Part shown: positions 1 through 13,519 of the stretch, in pieces | How positions within the stretch are numbered: the first letter of the stretch is position 1 | Layout: every line of letters begins with the position of its first letter | Origin: Acanthochlamys bracteata | Taxonomy: Eukaryota; Streptophyta; Magnoliopsida; Pandanales; Velloziaceae | Assembly (NCBI GenBank): GCA_019914995.1 | Contig: CM034127.1 | Coordinates: 7,626,001-7,690,000 of the forward strand | Length of the DNA stretch: 64,000 bases | Direction: 5' to 3' | The notes under the pieces: generated by a model | Told to the model about the DNA's origin: nothing | What the model saw: the letters and a program-made list of their open reading frames with translations, nothing else | Databases searched by the model: none | Program-made: the position numbers and the translations under genes

Positions 1-2800
1 CAAAGCATTGTAAGATAAACAAAAAAGATTACTTCTACTGATGGAGAAAAACATGATAATCTGAGATCTTCTATTAGATTTATTTATTAAGATTTTATGA
101 TCCTTTCTAATTTGTTTTATTAAGTGATTATTTATTCTAGAGAGAGTAATCAGTGACTTGTAACTGAGAGTATATAGCCTTGCAACATCTCTGAAAAAGA
201 GTTTATAGAGAACTCGTGAGTTCCCTAATTTGATAGGTACTAGCATAGGCTTTGTCAGCCAAAGAAACTCACTAAATTTAGAAGGTTATAGAGAGATTAT
301 CTTTTGAGAAAACTAGTTGATTTGGAAGTACTCAATGTAACATCAAGTCTCGAGTTATAACATTAGATAACATTAATCAAAATCATTTGCAGACTTACAA
401 GTGGTTATATACATAGATTTGCTGAATCACGTAAACATTTGCATGTCCAGCTATGATTTGTTTGTTTTATATTTGTTTGCTGTTCGAATTTATTCTGTGT
501 AGGAATCGTGCTACTCCAATTGCTCGGTCTATAAGTGACGTCAAGTTTTGGTTAATAAGAAAGAAGCTGAAAATTATGACTAATTGAAGAAGGGGCTATG
601 TAGTTAGATTTATTTATGTCAGTAGTAGTGAGGTCGAGACTAATGCCTGAGTGAAAATGAATTAGTTAACTTAATATTGTGCCCTAGTTCGATGAGCTTA
701 ATAACCCACATTTTTTAATAGTGTTAACATTAACTAGATACTGAAAGAAATGCTAATTCGCAAGTAGTGGACTAATTATTTTGTTATAAAAATTTGATCA
801 TATATATGATATCAAAGCATAGTAAGATAGAGCTATCTGGCGTACAACAATAGAGGGAGATTATCTAACCTTCAAGTTAGGTTAAATCTGAACTAATATT
901 GGAGTATAAAAATAGTGAGAGATGCTAAACTCTAAATATTTGCCATTTATTTCGGTATAAGGTCTCTAACTTATATCAATAAATTGGATTAATATTGTGT
1001 CTGGATAAAAACTTATTTTACGTATTTTCGTAAGATTTTTAACATAATTGGTGAGAGATGCTAAAAAAACCTAAAATTAGAGGAATAGGAAATAACAAAT
1101 CAATGAAGTACAAAAGGAAGATATTGATAGAAGTGGAATGAAACTAGAACTGCTTAATAAAGCTATAAGTTAAATAACTATACGTATCAGAATTGACAAT
1201 CAGTGCAACAAAATTATACTAATATATACATGATGTAGAATTTTTTTTTTGGAATCAGTACATAAGTCCTTCAAATACTGCATCCATCACTACATTGTCA
1301 TTGACATAAATACATAAATACTGCATTCAATACATTATCTGTAACATAAGATTCTTATAACACAGAATTGATTGATGAATTCTTCCAGAAGAAGATTGAT
1401 GGATTAATTAAGGCTTACAATTAAATTCTTGATTAATTAATTCTTAGTGCTTCAATGCGGTTTTGAATGAGCTAAACATCAAACTAAGCAATAGTTGGAG
1501 TCAACAAAATTATCTTGCTTAATCAGAATTAGCTCAAAAGTCCGACCATCAACAAATTTAAAATTAACCAACAATAAAACAAATTGAAGTCTTGAATTGC
1601 TTAACTTAAATTTGCAACACATATATTTGGAATTACTTTTCAACTGCTTATTATTTCAACTTTTTATTATGTATTTTCAAAAAATATAACATTTTACATA
1701 ATTTATTTCAAAATTTAAAAATATATAAAATTATATATGTACAATTTTATTATTATTTATTATTATTTTTTTTAAATAAAAAACTTATTTTCTAAAATAT
1801 TTTAAATATCATTAATTTAAAGAAATTTATTGCATAAGTTTTTCGAACATACTCCAAGTTCATAAACTAATTCGCAAACAATGCAGCACTAGGTAAATAT
1901 TTAAGGGTGATATATTATGCATACTTTTGTGCTTTTTATTTCAATTATCTAATTAAGCAATAAATAACATTATTATATATCTAAAAATATAGAGTATTTT
2001 TCCTCAGCGTTCATAATTGCTTAGGGAGCGTTTAGAAGTGATTTTGAAATAGAACTTTTCTGAAAAAAAAATTTTATCTTATTTAAAAAACGAGCTCTAT
2101 CTTTTATTAAATAAATAATAAAAAAATTTTATTATATAGAATTATTTTATACTTTCTAAATTTTTAAATAAATTTTTTGTGCAAAATATATTAAAAAATA
2201 TGAACTGAAGAATGAAAAATTATTTTTCTAAAATAGAATGCTTAGTTAAATAAAGTTTGAACAACTCTTTTACAAAATTGTGTACAATATTTACAGAAAG
2301 TGAGTGTCTATATATCTTTCTCAAACATAAAAAAAAAACGGTTTTGTTTCATTTCACGGTAAATTACACAATGCCAAATTAGTACAATAAAATACAATCT
2401 CAAGCAATTAACATGACATTTCACTCTTACAAATGTATCAGCAAAATACAATCAAAGAAGAATACGAAATTATTCATACAATCACATTAACTAGAAAATA
2501 AATTTGGTTGTGGCAGGTAAATAAAGTAAAAGTTACACTGTATTTCTTTGGTAAAAGTCTACTGTTGTACCGTTGAAACTTGAGATAAACATATTTAAGT
2601 AGGTTCAATATGGAGCAGAAAATGAAAACACTCGCTCGCACACGCACATAGAAAAGTTTTTATAGAAAAAGGAAAACCTTTAAAATATAAAAGGAAAAAA
2701 GTAAAACGTATAAAAAAATTTTATAGAAGAAAACAAAAACTTTGACAAGTCTGAATGGTTAGAGATGATTGACCCGATGCATTAGACCAGAACAGTTTAA
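1..2800. other. AT-rich intergenic DNA, no gene seen
   Basis: No open frame of useful length and no recognisable coding similarity on either strand. The stretch about 2027-2270 is an AT-rich block beginning with 'gggagcgtttagaagtg', which resembles other blocks in this window (see the dispersed AT-rich repeat entries) and may be a decayed MITE. The rest shows only low-complexity A/T runs. Confidence 0.6.
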
Positions 2801-2849
2801 TTAATAATAGATAATAAATATTCCAGCGAACAGCCCGCAAACCCTATAA

Positions 2850-3633
2850 TCAAACCTCTCGATCCTCCACACTCTACAGCTGTCCCGCACGCCGGCGAAT
2901 TCCGGAGGACACTTGCTGAAACCTACTCGCATTCTTTTCTCGAACGATCTCCCACTCCGTCTATGTGAGCTCCGCTACTTCTCATTTCATTCCCTTATAC
3001 TTGTCTTCTTCTTATACTACTACTTGAAACACCTTAATCTCGAAATGTATGTATCGGCACAACACATGTAGCGAGCGAGTGTCTGATTGATTCATTTGTT
3101 GCTTGATTTCAAATTCAATCGATTTCATTTTGTTGCTTTGACTTTCTTCAATAGCTACCATGTTTGTTGTTGTTTTTCCCCAATTTCATTATTCAGCTTG
3201 AATCTTGAAGTGCCCATTTTCGGATCTGATTGAAGCATTGGTTTGTGTAGAGCACATTTAATCTATATAGCGTCTATATGCCGTTTGTTATCTGATATGA
3301 AGAATTTTTTCCGTTCTCCGTCTAATTGAGTAATCAAATGAGTAATACCTTAGAAACATAGCTGTTCTTTATGCATTGTTGCTCAGATTTTCTTCTTTGT
3401 TTTTTGTTTCTAGTACCACCTGCATGTTGTGAAGAAATTTTTAACCAGGAAGTGTCATCTTATGGTATATGTTGAATTGAATTTTTTATTTACAGGAGTC
3501 AAACAGCAACCAACCGTATCTTCTGAATCCCTATTTTATTCTCCTAATTCTCTCGCTCTCTTTAAATGGATATTTGAAGTATAGTTTTGCTTCATGTCTA
3601 TGCTGTTGAATTCATATATGCTGCTTAATTTAC
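2850..3633 (+). promoter_or_regulatory. 5' leader of the helicase gene, with a likely leader intron
   Basis: GC content rises at about 2820-2960, just before the helicase gene, as expected for a plant transcription start and 5' leader. A likely leader intron runs from 2965 (CTAT|gtgagc) to 3495 (tttacag|GAG), leaving a second leader exon 3496-3633 ahead of the ATG at 3634. The splice sites were read by eye. The exact transcription start is not determinable here. Confidence 0.45.
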
Positions 3634-6600
3634 ATGGGTTTTCCTGGGAGGCCATTATTTGATCTTAATGAGCCTCCTCCTGAAGAGGAAGAAGTGAGCG
3701 CCAGTGTCTCAGTCCAGCCCCTTAAGTCCATTCCTTCATCAAATTCTCATGGTCATGGTCCAAGATCGTTTCTGTTAGAGCGTTGCTCTCAGCTGGTATC
3801 CAATAATATCACTTTTACACATGCTTCGACAAGTTCAGGATTTCAGCCCTTTGTGAGATCATCACACTATAAAGATGACCTAGAAAAGTCTTCTAAAGTG
3901 AGTAAAGGGGATTCATCTTCCTCTAAAGTATTCCTTCCCATGGTTAAACCCAATACACAGAGCTGTAAGAATGCGACTTTGCTTCCTGATGCAGCTTTTG
4001 AGAGTCTAATCAGTGAAAAAGAAGAATGTGAGCTGGGAGAGATGGATGAAACTGGGGGCCAAAGTCATAGCACTGGTGTTAATTGTGAGAGAGATTGCTA
4101 CAGGGATAGTTCAATGCAATGTGAAGACCAAATCCAGCGTGCTTCTGGTGTGTTGACCAAAACCAACAACAAAGGTTCTGATGTTCACATTCAGCTGAAG
4201 AGTGAAGTTGAGGATTCCAACAAAGTTCAAGCAGAAGCTGATGATTGTAGAGAGTCAGATAGCTTTTCGAAAAGAGGTACTTCATTGTCCGGTAAAGATT
4301 CATATGCTGTAATGCCAAAAGACGTCAAGGGGATTGAATCCAGTCATGCATTGAGGTTGGCAAATCATCCTGCAAAGAGACGTAAGCTTGATGAGCAGAA
4401 GGAAGCAATGCTAGGTAAAAAGCGTGTGAGACAGACTCTCTTCATTCCGCTGGAAGATGTTAAGCAAGCAGGCCCTTTAAAGAACTCTACAGCTAAAAAA
4501 CAAGCATCCTTCTCACAGTCTACTGTCATTCGCACTACCAGACACAAGGATGAGATGCAACCAGACATGCCAAACACTGAAGAAAAAGTCCAAAAAGACT
4601 TCACAAACCAACAAGGGGAGGCAAATGATGATGTAAATATATCAACTAACAACGACGAAACCAGTCAGGATGATGAATATACACATGCCTCACTGAGACA
4701 AGGTTCATCAAAGCAGTCTATAGAATCAAGGCAATATAAGAATTCACAGACTTCTGGTTGGAAGTCAAGTAGCAGTGATGCAAAAGCTGGTAACCCAAAA
4801 CTTTCTCCTGCTAAGAAGCAAACTTTGAATGACATGCAATGCCAAGATACATCAGTTGAAAGGCTGCATAGAGAAGTGACAAATGAAAAGTTATGGTGTA
4901 ACTCAGGTACGTGGCCAGTTGTAACTTGAAACCTATTTGTCTGAAATGTTGCTATCTTCTTTCTTCCTTAGAAACTATTTAATCATGTCAGAATTATCAT
5001 CACATCAATGCTAACATGCCTAGCATTGGCTATATGCTCTAGCGTTGTAGTTGTATCGAGAAGTTGGCACTAAATTTGGCAGGATGTAGTGGTGTGATGT
5101 TGATATGCTTTCATCAAGTAATTTAGTTTTGTTGGTCTGAAGCTTTTAGCTATCATTTGCACTAGTAGTTCTCCTCGTTTGGAAATGTAAAGCAATTGAG
5201 TCATCACTTTAAAAAAGTCGGGAGACTAGAAGGCCATTTTGTAGTGTACTTGTGCAATTTAGAAGATGAGTTTTCTACTGAAGGAGAAGATAAAGCTTGT
5301 TTGAGTAAGGTTGTTAGGTGCATTTTAATTTCTTCAATCAGAAGGTTAATGAACATGCCCTGATATCCTCTATTTTTTTAGCTCCTGATTTTGAATTACC
5401 ACTCACAAAAAATGTTTTGTTTACGAACCATAAGTTGTCGTGGAAGTTGTGTTAGGCTTACGGTTATTAGATCTAAGATCAATCATCCTGGTTGCTTTGG
5501 CTTGAGGCTGACAACAGCTATACATGGAAAACTGTTTAGATCCTGACTGGTGAAACCATGGTTACTGTGAAATTAGTTTGTGGATCGTGTTGTGTGCTTA
5601 TTTCTAAGATGAGCTAAGTTGTCCTGATCATAACATTGGTACTTTCTGAAATGCAGAGGATATTGAACTTGAATGTGTACCAGGACATTTTAATTCTGTT
5701 GACGAGTATGTTAGGGTGTTTGAGCCATTGCTGTTTGAAGAATGCCGTGCACAATTGTACAGTACATGGGAGGAACTAACTGAGACGGCATCCAGAGATG
5801 TGCATACAATGGTTCGTATAAAAACTGTGGAAAGACGGGAAAGAGGTAACAATCTGTCAAATTCTTCTGTTGATTGCCATGTAAACTCATCTTAGGCTCC
5901 CAATGAACAAGGAATAGTGCTGCTTGTCATGCTCTAATTTTTCTGATATGTTGTTATTCTAGCGAAGGTTAAGACAAGGTTGAATGCATTCGTCAGCCAT
6001 GTTCATTCAGATTCTGTTCTAGAGAGATTGTAACAACTATTGGAGTTGAATGTATGTTGGCGCATATCGATGGTTGAAAAAGAAACATACTAAATACCAA
6101 CAGTGTAAGAATCTGCATCTTTAATGTCCAATCAGAATGATGCTGGTTTTTTCATGGTATGTATTTGCGTGCTTCTTTAAACCTTCGCTATGCACCAACA
6201 CATCCATTATCCATTCGTTGCTACAATAGCTCTGGCACCTTTCTGCTACTAACAAGAAATTTAATTTTTTTAACTCTTCAGGAGTTAGCTTTTATAATAT
6301 TTTGCCTTCGACATGACTTTTCCCGGGCATCATTATGGGTATACTACATAGCTTGCATATGTGAACTTGATTTACCATTTCTCTGAGAAAACCTGAGACT
6401 ATACTTTGAGTCACTATCCTATTAAAGAAAGGAGATATTATCAATATATTTTAAGTTGTTAGCTTTTTGGTTCAATGAGAAATCTTTGTCTTGTTCTATG
6501 GAGCGTTTTTGGGAAAGAGTGTTTGTTTCCAAGAGTTCAATTTGTAGTTCTATTTAGCAAGAGTCTATTTGTTGGAGCATACAAATATAGGCTTCTTATT

Positions 6601-9600
6601 TTTAGGTGTAAGCAGTTTTGGGCAATGGAATAGTGGAGTTATGAGTTGATTGCATGGTGTTGTTCCTTTTTTTTTTTGCTCTTTCAAGTTCCTTTTTGCC
6701 TATGTCTTCTTTTTGGTTCTACATCAAATTCGTACACTTTTGCTTTATTTAGTGTTATCCTTTTGACTGTAGGGTGGTGTGATGTTGTAGCTCTTCCTGC
6801 ACAACAGTTCAAGTGGATGTTTAAGGAGGGCGATGTTGCAGTTCTTTCGTTACAGAGACCTGATTCTAGCTCAGGTACATTTATTCTTGCATTAACTCGT
6901 ACGTACTAGTTCTTTTTATATTTGGGATAACTCTGTGTTTATTGGTTCTATCAAAAGTTTATTAAGTCATGGATAGAAATATTCTTTTGCTAACTAGCAG
7001 CCAGATCTAAGAAGAGCAACACCAGTGGACCTGAAGACATGGAAATAGAAGCTACTGACCGGTTTGTTGGTACTATTAGGCGTTACACATCAGTTGATAC
7101 TCGTGAACCTCTCGGTGTCATCCTTCATTTTTACATTGGTGATTCATCCAGTGGCAGGTATTCTAATCATGGTTGCCTGTGCTTCTTTCTAGTGTTATGT
7201 ACATAACCATTTATTTTTCTTAAGCGTGGGGGTCAGGTGGTTAGCTACGGTTTCTACTGTTTTTGCTTGATGCTGCATTTATTTGTTTGTTGTTATTCAT
7301 GATTTTGGTCTGTGAAGTGTTACTTGATGCTATATGCAGAACTTGGGAGGTCTTTAATGGTTTTGGAAAGTCATGCATTTGTCATTTCATAGCTATCTTG
7401 TAAGATCTAGAAAAAAAGAAGTTCTCTCTGCCATCTTCATGGTCCTTGTTTTATCAACAGTTTTGGGTTTTGTTACTATAGCACAATGGTTGGAGATACT
7501 GCAGCTCTTATTTATTAACTAGATTCTCAAGAAATGCAGGAGCTTATTACTTGCCAATAAATTTTTTTTTAAAAATATTGTTGATATAATACCTAACAAT
7601 TTTCTATAGCAAGGATGTTCATAAAATCTTGAGGAAGTTCCAGCCAAAGAGTATGTGGTTCTTAACAGTCCTCGGATCTCTTACTACAACTCAAAGAGAA
7701 TATATAGCTTTGCATGCATTTCGACGCCTTAGCTCGCAGGTATTGCGCTCTTGAGAGCCCATAATTGCTCTGTTTGAACAATGATAGGATGTTTACATGC
7801 ATGCTAGACAGTAAGGCAATAACTCCTTCACATGTTTACCTTTAACAGATGCAAACTGCAATATTGAAGCCTAGCCCTGAACATTTTCCAAAGTACGAGG
7901 ATTCTCCTCCTGCTATGCCAGAATGCTTTACACAAATTTTCATTGATCATCTTCACAGAAGTTTTAATGGCCCTCAATTGTCTGCAATTCAGTGGGCTGC
8001 AATGCATACAGCTGCAGGAACAAGCAATGGAGTATCGAAGCGGCAAGATCCATGGCCCTTTACTCTTGTTCAAGGTCCTCCTGGAACAGGAAAGACTCAT
8101 ACTGTTTGGGGAATGTTAAATGTTATTCATCTAGTCCAGTACCAGCGCTATTATACTGCTTTGCTCAAGAAACTTGCTCCTGAAACCTATAAACAGCTCA
8201 GTGAGAATAATTCTGAGATAACAGCTACTGGATCTATTGATGAAGTCTTGCAGAGTATGGATGAGAGTCTATTCCGCACTTTGCCAAAGCTCTGTCCTAA
8301 GCCTCGGATGCTTGTATGTGCGCCATCTAATGCTGCAACTGATGAGTTGCTAGGGCGTGTCCTTGATCGTGGTTTCATTGATGGAGAAATGAAAGTATAT
8401 CGTCCTGATGTTGCCCGCGTTGGAGTGGATTCGCAAACACGGGCTGCGCAGGCAGTCTCTGTGGAGCGGAGGACCGAACAGCTTCTGATGAAAGGGCGAG
8501 AGGAAGTGATTGGTTGGTTGCACCAACTGAAAGTTCGTGAATCTCAGTTCTCCCAACAAATCACTCTTCTTCAGAGGGAATTGAGTATTGTTGCCGCAAC
8601 AGGTCGTTCCCAGGGAACTGTTGGTGTTGATCCAGATGTTCTTGTCGCTCGTGATCATAATAGAGATGTATTACTCCAAAACCTTGCTGCAGCAGTAGAA
8701 GGAAGAGATAAGGTTCTGGTTGAGATGTCACGACTCTTAATTTTAGAACAAAGGTTTCGTTCTGGAAGCAACTTCAACATAGAAGATGTCCGAGCAAACT
8801 TAGAAGCTAGTTTTGCAAATGAAGCAGAAATTGTTTTCACAACAGTATCTAGCAGTGGGCGCAAGATATTCTCTCGCCTCAGCCATGGCTTTGACATGGT
8901 CGTCATTGATGAAGCTGCTCAGGCCAGTGAAGTTGCAGTCCTTCCTCCTCTTTCACTTGGTGCAGCGAGATGTGTTCTAGTTGGTGATCCACAGCAACTT
9001 CCTGCAACTGTTATAAGCAAAGCAGCTGGAAAATTGCTTTACAGTAGAAGTCTTTTTGAGAGGTTTCAGCAAGAAGGTTGTCCTACTATATTATTGTCTG
9101 TGCAGTATAGAATGCATCCTCAAATTCGTGATTTCCCGTCAAGGTACTTCTATCAAGGGCGTCTCATTGACGGTGATAGCGTTGCTAATCTGGGAGATGA
9201 AGCCTACTATAAGGATCCTTTACTGCGACCTTATATGTTTTATGACATATCACATGGCAGAGAATCCCAAAGAGGTGGATCAGTCTCATACCAGAATGTT
9301 CAAGAAGCCCAGTTCTCTGTGCGGCTGTATGAACATCTTCAGAAATTTTTGAAATCCATAGGTGGAAAGAAGGTTTCTGTTGGTATTATCACACCCTACA
9401 AATTGCAGCTTAAATGTCTCCAGCGGGAGTTTGATGAAGTTTTAACCTCTGAAGAAGGAAAAGATATCTACATCAACACTGTAGATGCTTTCCAAGGACA
9501 GGAGCGTGATGTCATCATCATGTCTTGTGTTCGTGCCTCAAGTCATGGTGTTGGATTTGTTGCTGATATACGCCGTATGAATGTTGCTCTAACACGAGCT

Positions 9601-9901
9601 CGAAGAGCATTATGGGTGTGCTTCGATTTCTCTCCTTCTGCTTTTGATAATTGGTGGTAGGTTGTGAAACTAACTGGTATTTTAATTTCTTACTTTTTAG
9701 GTTGTAGGCAATGCCAACGCTCTGATGCAATCAGATGACTGGGCAGCACTAATAAAAGATGCCAAGTCTAGGAAATGCTTCCTGGATGTGGATAGCATCC
9801 CAAAGGAATTTATGTATCCTAGATCTTCTGCATACAGTTCTGCCAAAACCTCTTCTAGCACTACGAGAATGGTAAGAACTGGCACACACAGACCAAGGTA
9901 G
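3634..9901 (+). CDS. SEN1/UPF1-like superfamily 1 helicase (7 coding exons, 1272 aa)
   Basis: Exons: 3634-4906, 5657-5845, 6773-6874, 7001-7157, 7610-7739, 7849-9615, 9701-9901; all junctions are GT-AG and the phases agree. The protein starts with a GRPLFDLNEPP segment and a long, probably disordered, charged region with a basic KRRKL cluster near residue 250. The C-terminal half is a complete SF1B helicase core: Walker A GPPGTGKT (about 693-700), DEAA box (about 971-974), GDPQQLP (about 996-1002), the QYRMHP motif, VDAFQGQE (from about 1162) and the VALTRAR motif. It resembles the Arabidopsis At2g19120/At4g30100 proteins, annotated as SEN1-related helicases. From the family, it should be an ATP-dependent nuclear RNA/DNA helicase in transcript processing or R-loop control; the plant role is inferred. 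The last exon stops soon after the 'GNANALMQSDDWAALI' segment, so the C-terminal tail is shorter than I recall for relatives. Confidence 0.93.
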
Positions 9902-10900
9902 GTAAAGACGTACCCACGATAAGCCTCGAATGTAGCATGAGACGGCTGCTGACGTGAAGGTGGATGCATACTGACCAGAAACAAAGCATGGATTTTGACT
10001 CGAGAGGCGCAGTGAAATGGGCATCTGCAAGTAGACTGCTTCTGAATTATTCCGAGCGTAATCGCTATTCTCCAAAAAAGCAGGCTAAGCAGTTTTTGAC
10101 CTTCAATACCTCGAGCTCTAGATCTTAATCTAGAGAATTATTCCATTGAAAGAGAATCAAGGCCCTAATGATGAGAAATTGAATCGACTGCTGATGACTT
10201 GGCATGCCCTTTTGCTACTGACAATGGTAATCCTTTTCAGCATTCTCACTAGCTTGGAAGCTTTTGATCAATGAGCTGCTTCTATATGCCAATTCCCAGT
10301 TGCTCAGCTAATGCTTGATGCTTTCAATGGAACTTCTACAACAATGCTGGTTTTGAACATTTTGCAACAACATATCGGTTAGATTAATAGAGAAGGTATC
10401 AGCGCATTTCGTTTGCTCTCTCATTTGATAAAAAGCCAACTGTTTTGGATGCCTAGACTTTTTTCTTCAATGATCTCTTTGGAGAGCAGCCATTTGAACC
10501 TAGAGAGATCTGTTGAGCTGCAAGGATTTGGTGTCGCTCTCATGTTGCACAGAATTGAAAGTGAATTCAATTCACATGAAGACATGTAAAGCTTTTAACT
10601 TTGAATATCTTGGTCCTATCAACTATCAGTTATGAGGGCCTTCACCTATATAAGGAATGAACTTCACAAAATTGTTGCTTCAGTACCTTTGTTCAGCATT
10701 GACAGAGTAGTTTTGTTGAGTCCTCCGTGCTGGAAGAAAGCGTACTAATAAAGGGTCTTTCAACTTCATGGTTTTGTGAATATTTTGCCAAAACTGTACT
10801 GTTATGTGCTCATAATCTGCAACGCAGAATTGTGCTTGATTCATTATTATTTATCTTCGTAGTGATATAGAAAGCAAAAAGTATCTCATCTTCCATATGG
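9902..10900 (+). other. Probable 3' untranslated region and tail of the helicase gene
   Basis: No conserved coding segment is evident after the stop at 9899-9901, although a 60-residue open stretch in another frame follows about 9930-10130. AATAAA-like hexamers occur near 10745. Base composition is less AT-biased than in the surrounding intergenic DNA, consistent with transcribed sequence. A skipped or lost terminal coding exon cannot be excluded. Confidence 0.4.
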
Positions 10901-12325
10901 CACAATCTGTGCCTCAACTTTAAAGGTTTCTTATTACGGCCATCTACTTTTGTTAGTTCTTGTAAATGGGTCTGTTATTACTTGAAAATTGGTTTGTTAT
11001 GCGTTCTTCTTCTTCGAAAAAGTTAGCTTATTAACTTTTTGCTTCTGGTGTCGTCTCTCTCTCTCTTTTTTTTTGGTTTCCATGAGGCTCATGCTTGATG
11101 TGTGTATGGAGTAACTAGAAAGTGTACTGCTGTCTTTTCTTCCTGGTTCGTATCTTACCTGGATAATTATGTAGAGGATATGAATTGGCCTTTGAAGCTT
11201 AACAACATCCCTCACTTGTTTTAATGGATTTTTATTCCTATGTCAAATTACTCAAGGGGTGGACTTTATGTGGACACCTTGTTGTGGTCTCACTTATGGC
11301 GCACAGTCTTAGTTCTATTTTTCCTCATTGTTCTTGAATATTCTTCTCTTTGTCTGAAGGTTGCACATAGAGCAGCTGCTGACTCCTGAAATTATGTGAA
11401 ATATATTAGAGCATATTTTAAATATTCGTAATTAAATTTCGTAGGAGTGAAAAATAAAAAATAAAATTTTTTAAAAATAAATTAAAGATAGAGTTCAGTA
11501 TTTATATTTTAATAATTTTTTAAGATATATTAAAATTAAAAAATATAATTATATTAAAAAATATATAAATAAAAAAATTAAAATTAAAATTTTGCATATA
11601 AAACTAAAATTTTAAATTTTTTATATAATCGAAATATATAAATTATTCAAATTTAAAATTCAAAAAAATATTAAAATTATGAGTGTTTAAAATATGGTTT
11701 TAGCAGATGTTCTTTTTTTGGATAACACAAATATATTAGTCATATCCTGTCTTTCAGTGCCATTATTTTCTGTAACAGCTATTTTTCAAGTATGTACTTC
11801 GCTTTTTTGGCTTCAAACCGAAGACATGCTAGTGATGGATTGACCCATCAATAATAAAAAATGTAACTGCAAAAAATGTAGCTGTGAAAATTTGGGTCGT
11901 GACAGTGATATGACCGGTGATGTTGGTTTTTTGCTTAATTCTAGCTGGAACTGGTTGCTGTTAACGAATGTTTGATGTTACGTGTTTTAGCAGGAAAAAT
12001 AAAGATCATGAACAAGGAAGAAAAAAGTTAAGTGGAAAGGCTGTGGCGGCGCATCTGTTGCTTTAAAGTTCATTACCATTGAACAGATGTAATTATATTG
12101 GTGAGCACATGCTAAATGGAATGGTTCACTTGGCTTTGATTAAAGTAGCGGGCTTGATTCTTTGCTAAATTTCACAGGGTGTTTCTGTCAAGGCACAATC
12201 CGTCGACGCGGATATTAATTAATTACTTATTAGTGAATATTTGTTTCACTTGCCACATTTTTTGATGCCACGTAAGAATATATGAGAGTTTTCATATCCT
12301 TTTCTCAACTTTTATTAGGTTTGTT
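10900..12325. other. Intergenic DNA with an AT-rich repeat block
   Basis: No gene is seen. Positions about 11400-11700 are an almost pure A/T block of the dispersed type described elsewhere in this window. The rest (11700-12325) is ordinary intergenic sequence without long open frames. Confidence 0.5.
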
Positions 12326-12333
12326 CTTAATTA

Positions 12334-13190
12334 TAAGTATGACAATTTGAATTCGTGAGTCAATTTCGGATCGACTTATTAATAACCGGGTCAAATTCGT
12401 TCAATTCTAACTCAATTTATAAATTTATACGGATCAAAATTATCTAATTTTAATCTAATATATTAATAACCGAGGTAAATTCGGATCGATCTATTTAATA
12501 ATTAAAATTATTAATTTTTTATTTTATATTTTTAAATTTAGCGAAATTATAAAATTAGTTATAATGAAAGTGCACTATATTCTTAATATTGGGATATAGT
12601 GAATACTCGTCAAAATGTGCATTCCTTAATATCTTCATCGGTCCTTAAAATATCTAAAAAAATTTATTTTTATTTTTGAAAATATGTGTTGATAGATGAA
12701 ATTTTATAATTATAAATATATACTAATAATTTTGAAAAAAAATTTGATAAACATAACTATTTAACAAAATTTTGTTAAAAACTTTTATACGAAATTCAAA
12801 TTCGTCATTATAGAAACACCTACATAATAATACTTTCGATAATATTATAATTCTCATCTTACACTATTTTACTAAAATATAAAAATAATAATTAATTATA
12901 AATATTATATAATTTAATAATTTATAGATTATTATTATCGATTATTTTTATTACCAATATTTTAATATACGGAAAAAAAAAGTCAAATATTATTTCTTTA
13001 AAATATGATAATTCAGGTTGGTGAGTTAATTTCGAATTAATCAGAATCGACCCATTTAATAATCGAATCTAATTCGTTCAACCCTAACCTAACAATATAT
13101 TTATACGGGTCAAATTTTTTAATCCTAATCCTGATTAAGTGGGTCAATTTTAGATCGCATTTTTAGATCGGGTCATATATTGCCACTCTA
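12334..13190. mobile_element. Non-autonomous hAT-like element, 857 bp, with target-site duplication
   Basis: The element is flanked by the direct repeat CTTAATTA at 12326-12333 and 13191-13198 (identity continues to 11 bp, CTTAATTATAA). The left end reads TAAGTATGACAAT and the reverse complement of the right end reads TAGAGTGGCAAT, a degenerate pair resembling the TAGGGGTGGCAA-type end typical of many plant hAT elements. There is no transposase ORF. The interior carries two related 'gggtcaa/ttcggatcga' subterminal blocks. The 8-bp duplication fits hAT. Family assignment is inference from ends only. Confidence 0.72.
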
Positions 13191-13299
13191 CTTAATTATA
13201 ACCCATTCACTTTGAATTGGCGAAAGTGTTTGTCCATTCATAGCTCCAATTATAGTTCATTCGGTTTCCGTCACTGGTTGAGTACCAACCGTTGATAAT

Positions 13300-13500
13300 A
13301 TACTAGCTAGGACCTGTTTGTTTGCAGGAACAAGTGTGTTCTTTTCCCTTTAGAAGTAACTTCTCTTTACTAAAAAGTTATTTTTAAAAATTATTTTTAA
13401 TTTATTTTTTAAAATATAAAATATATTATTTTAATAAGATTATTTTTAATAATTTATTTTAAAAATTCATTTCAAAAAAATTCACTTTCAAATTCAAAAA
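13300..13500. repeat. AT-rich dispersed repeat copy
   Basis: The block starts near 'cctgtttgtttgcagg' and continues into A/T-only sequence ending near 13500. Similar blocks lie at about 2027-2270, 16225-16440, 16880-17050, 23490-23690, 23880-24040, 26380-26605, 32230-32690, 46430-46660, 57950-58150 and 60110-60280. This may be a MITE family; termini are not resolved. Confidence 0.35.
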
Positions 13501-13519
13501 CACGCACCCGTATCATCCT

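Noticed and set aside
9616..9660. Helicase ending at 9660 with the tail '...FDFSPSAFDNWW'
   Set aside because: TGG|gtgtgc to ttttag|GTT restores the conserved GNANALMQSDDWAALI segment, so these residues are intronic.
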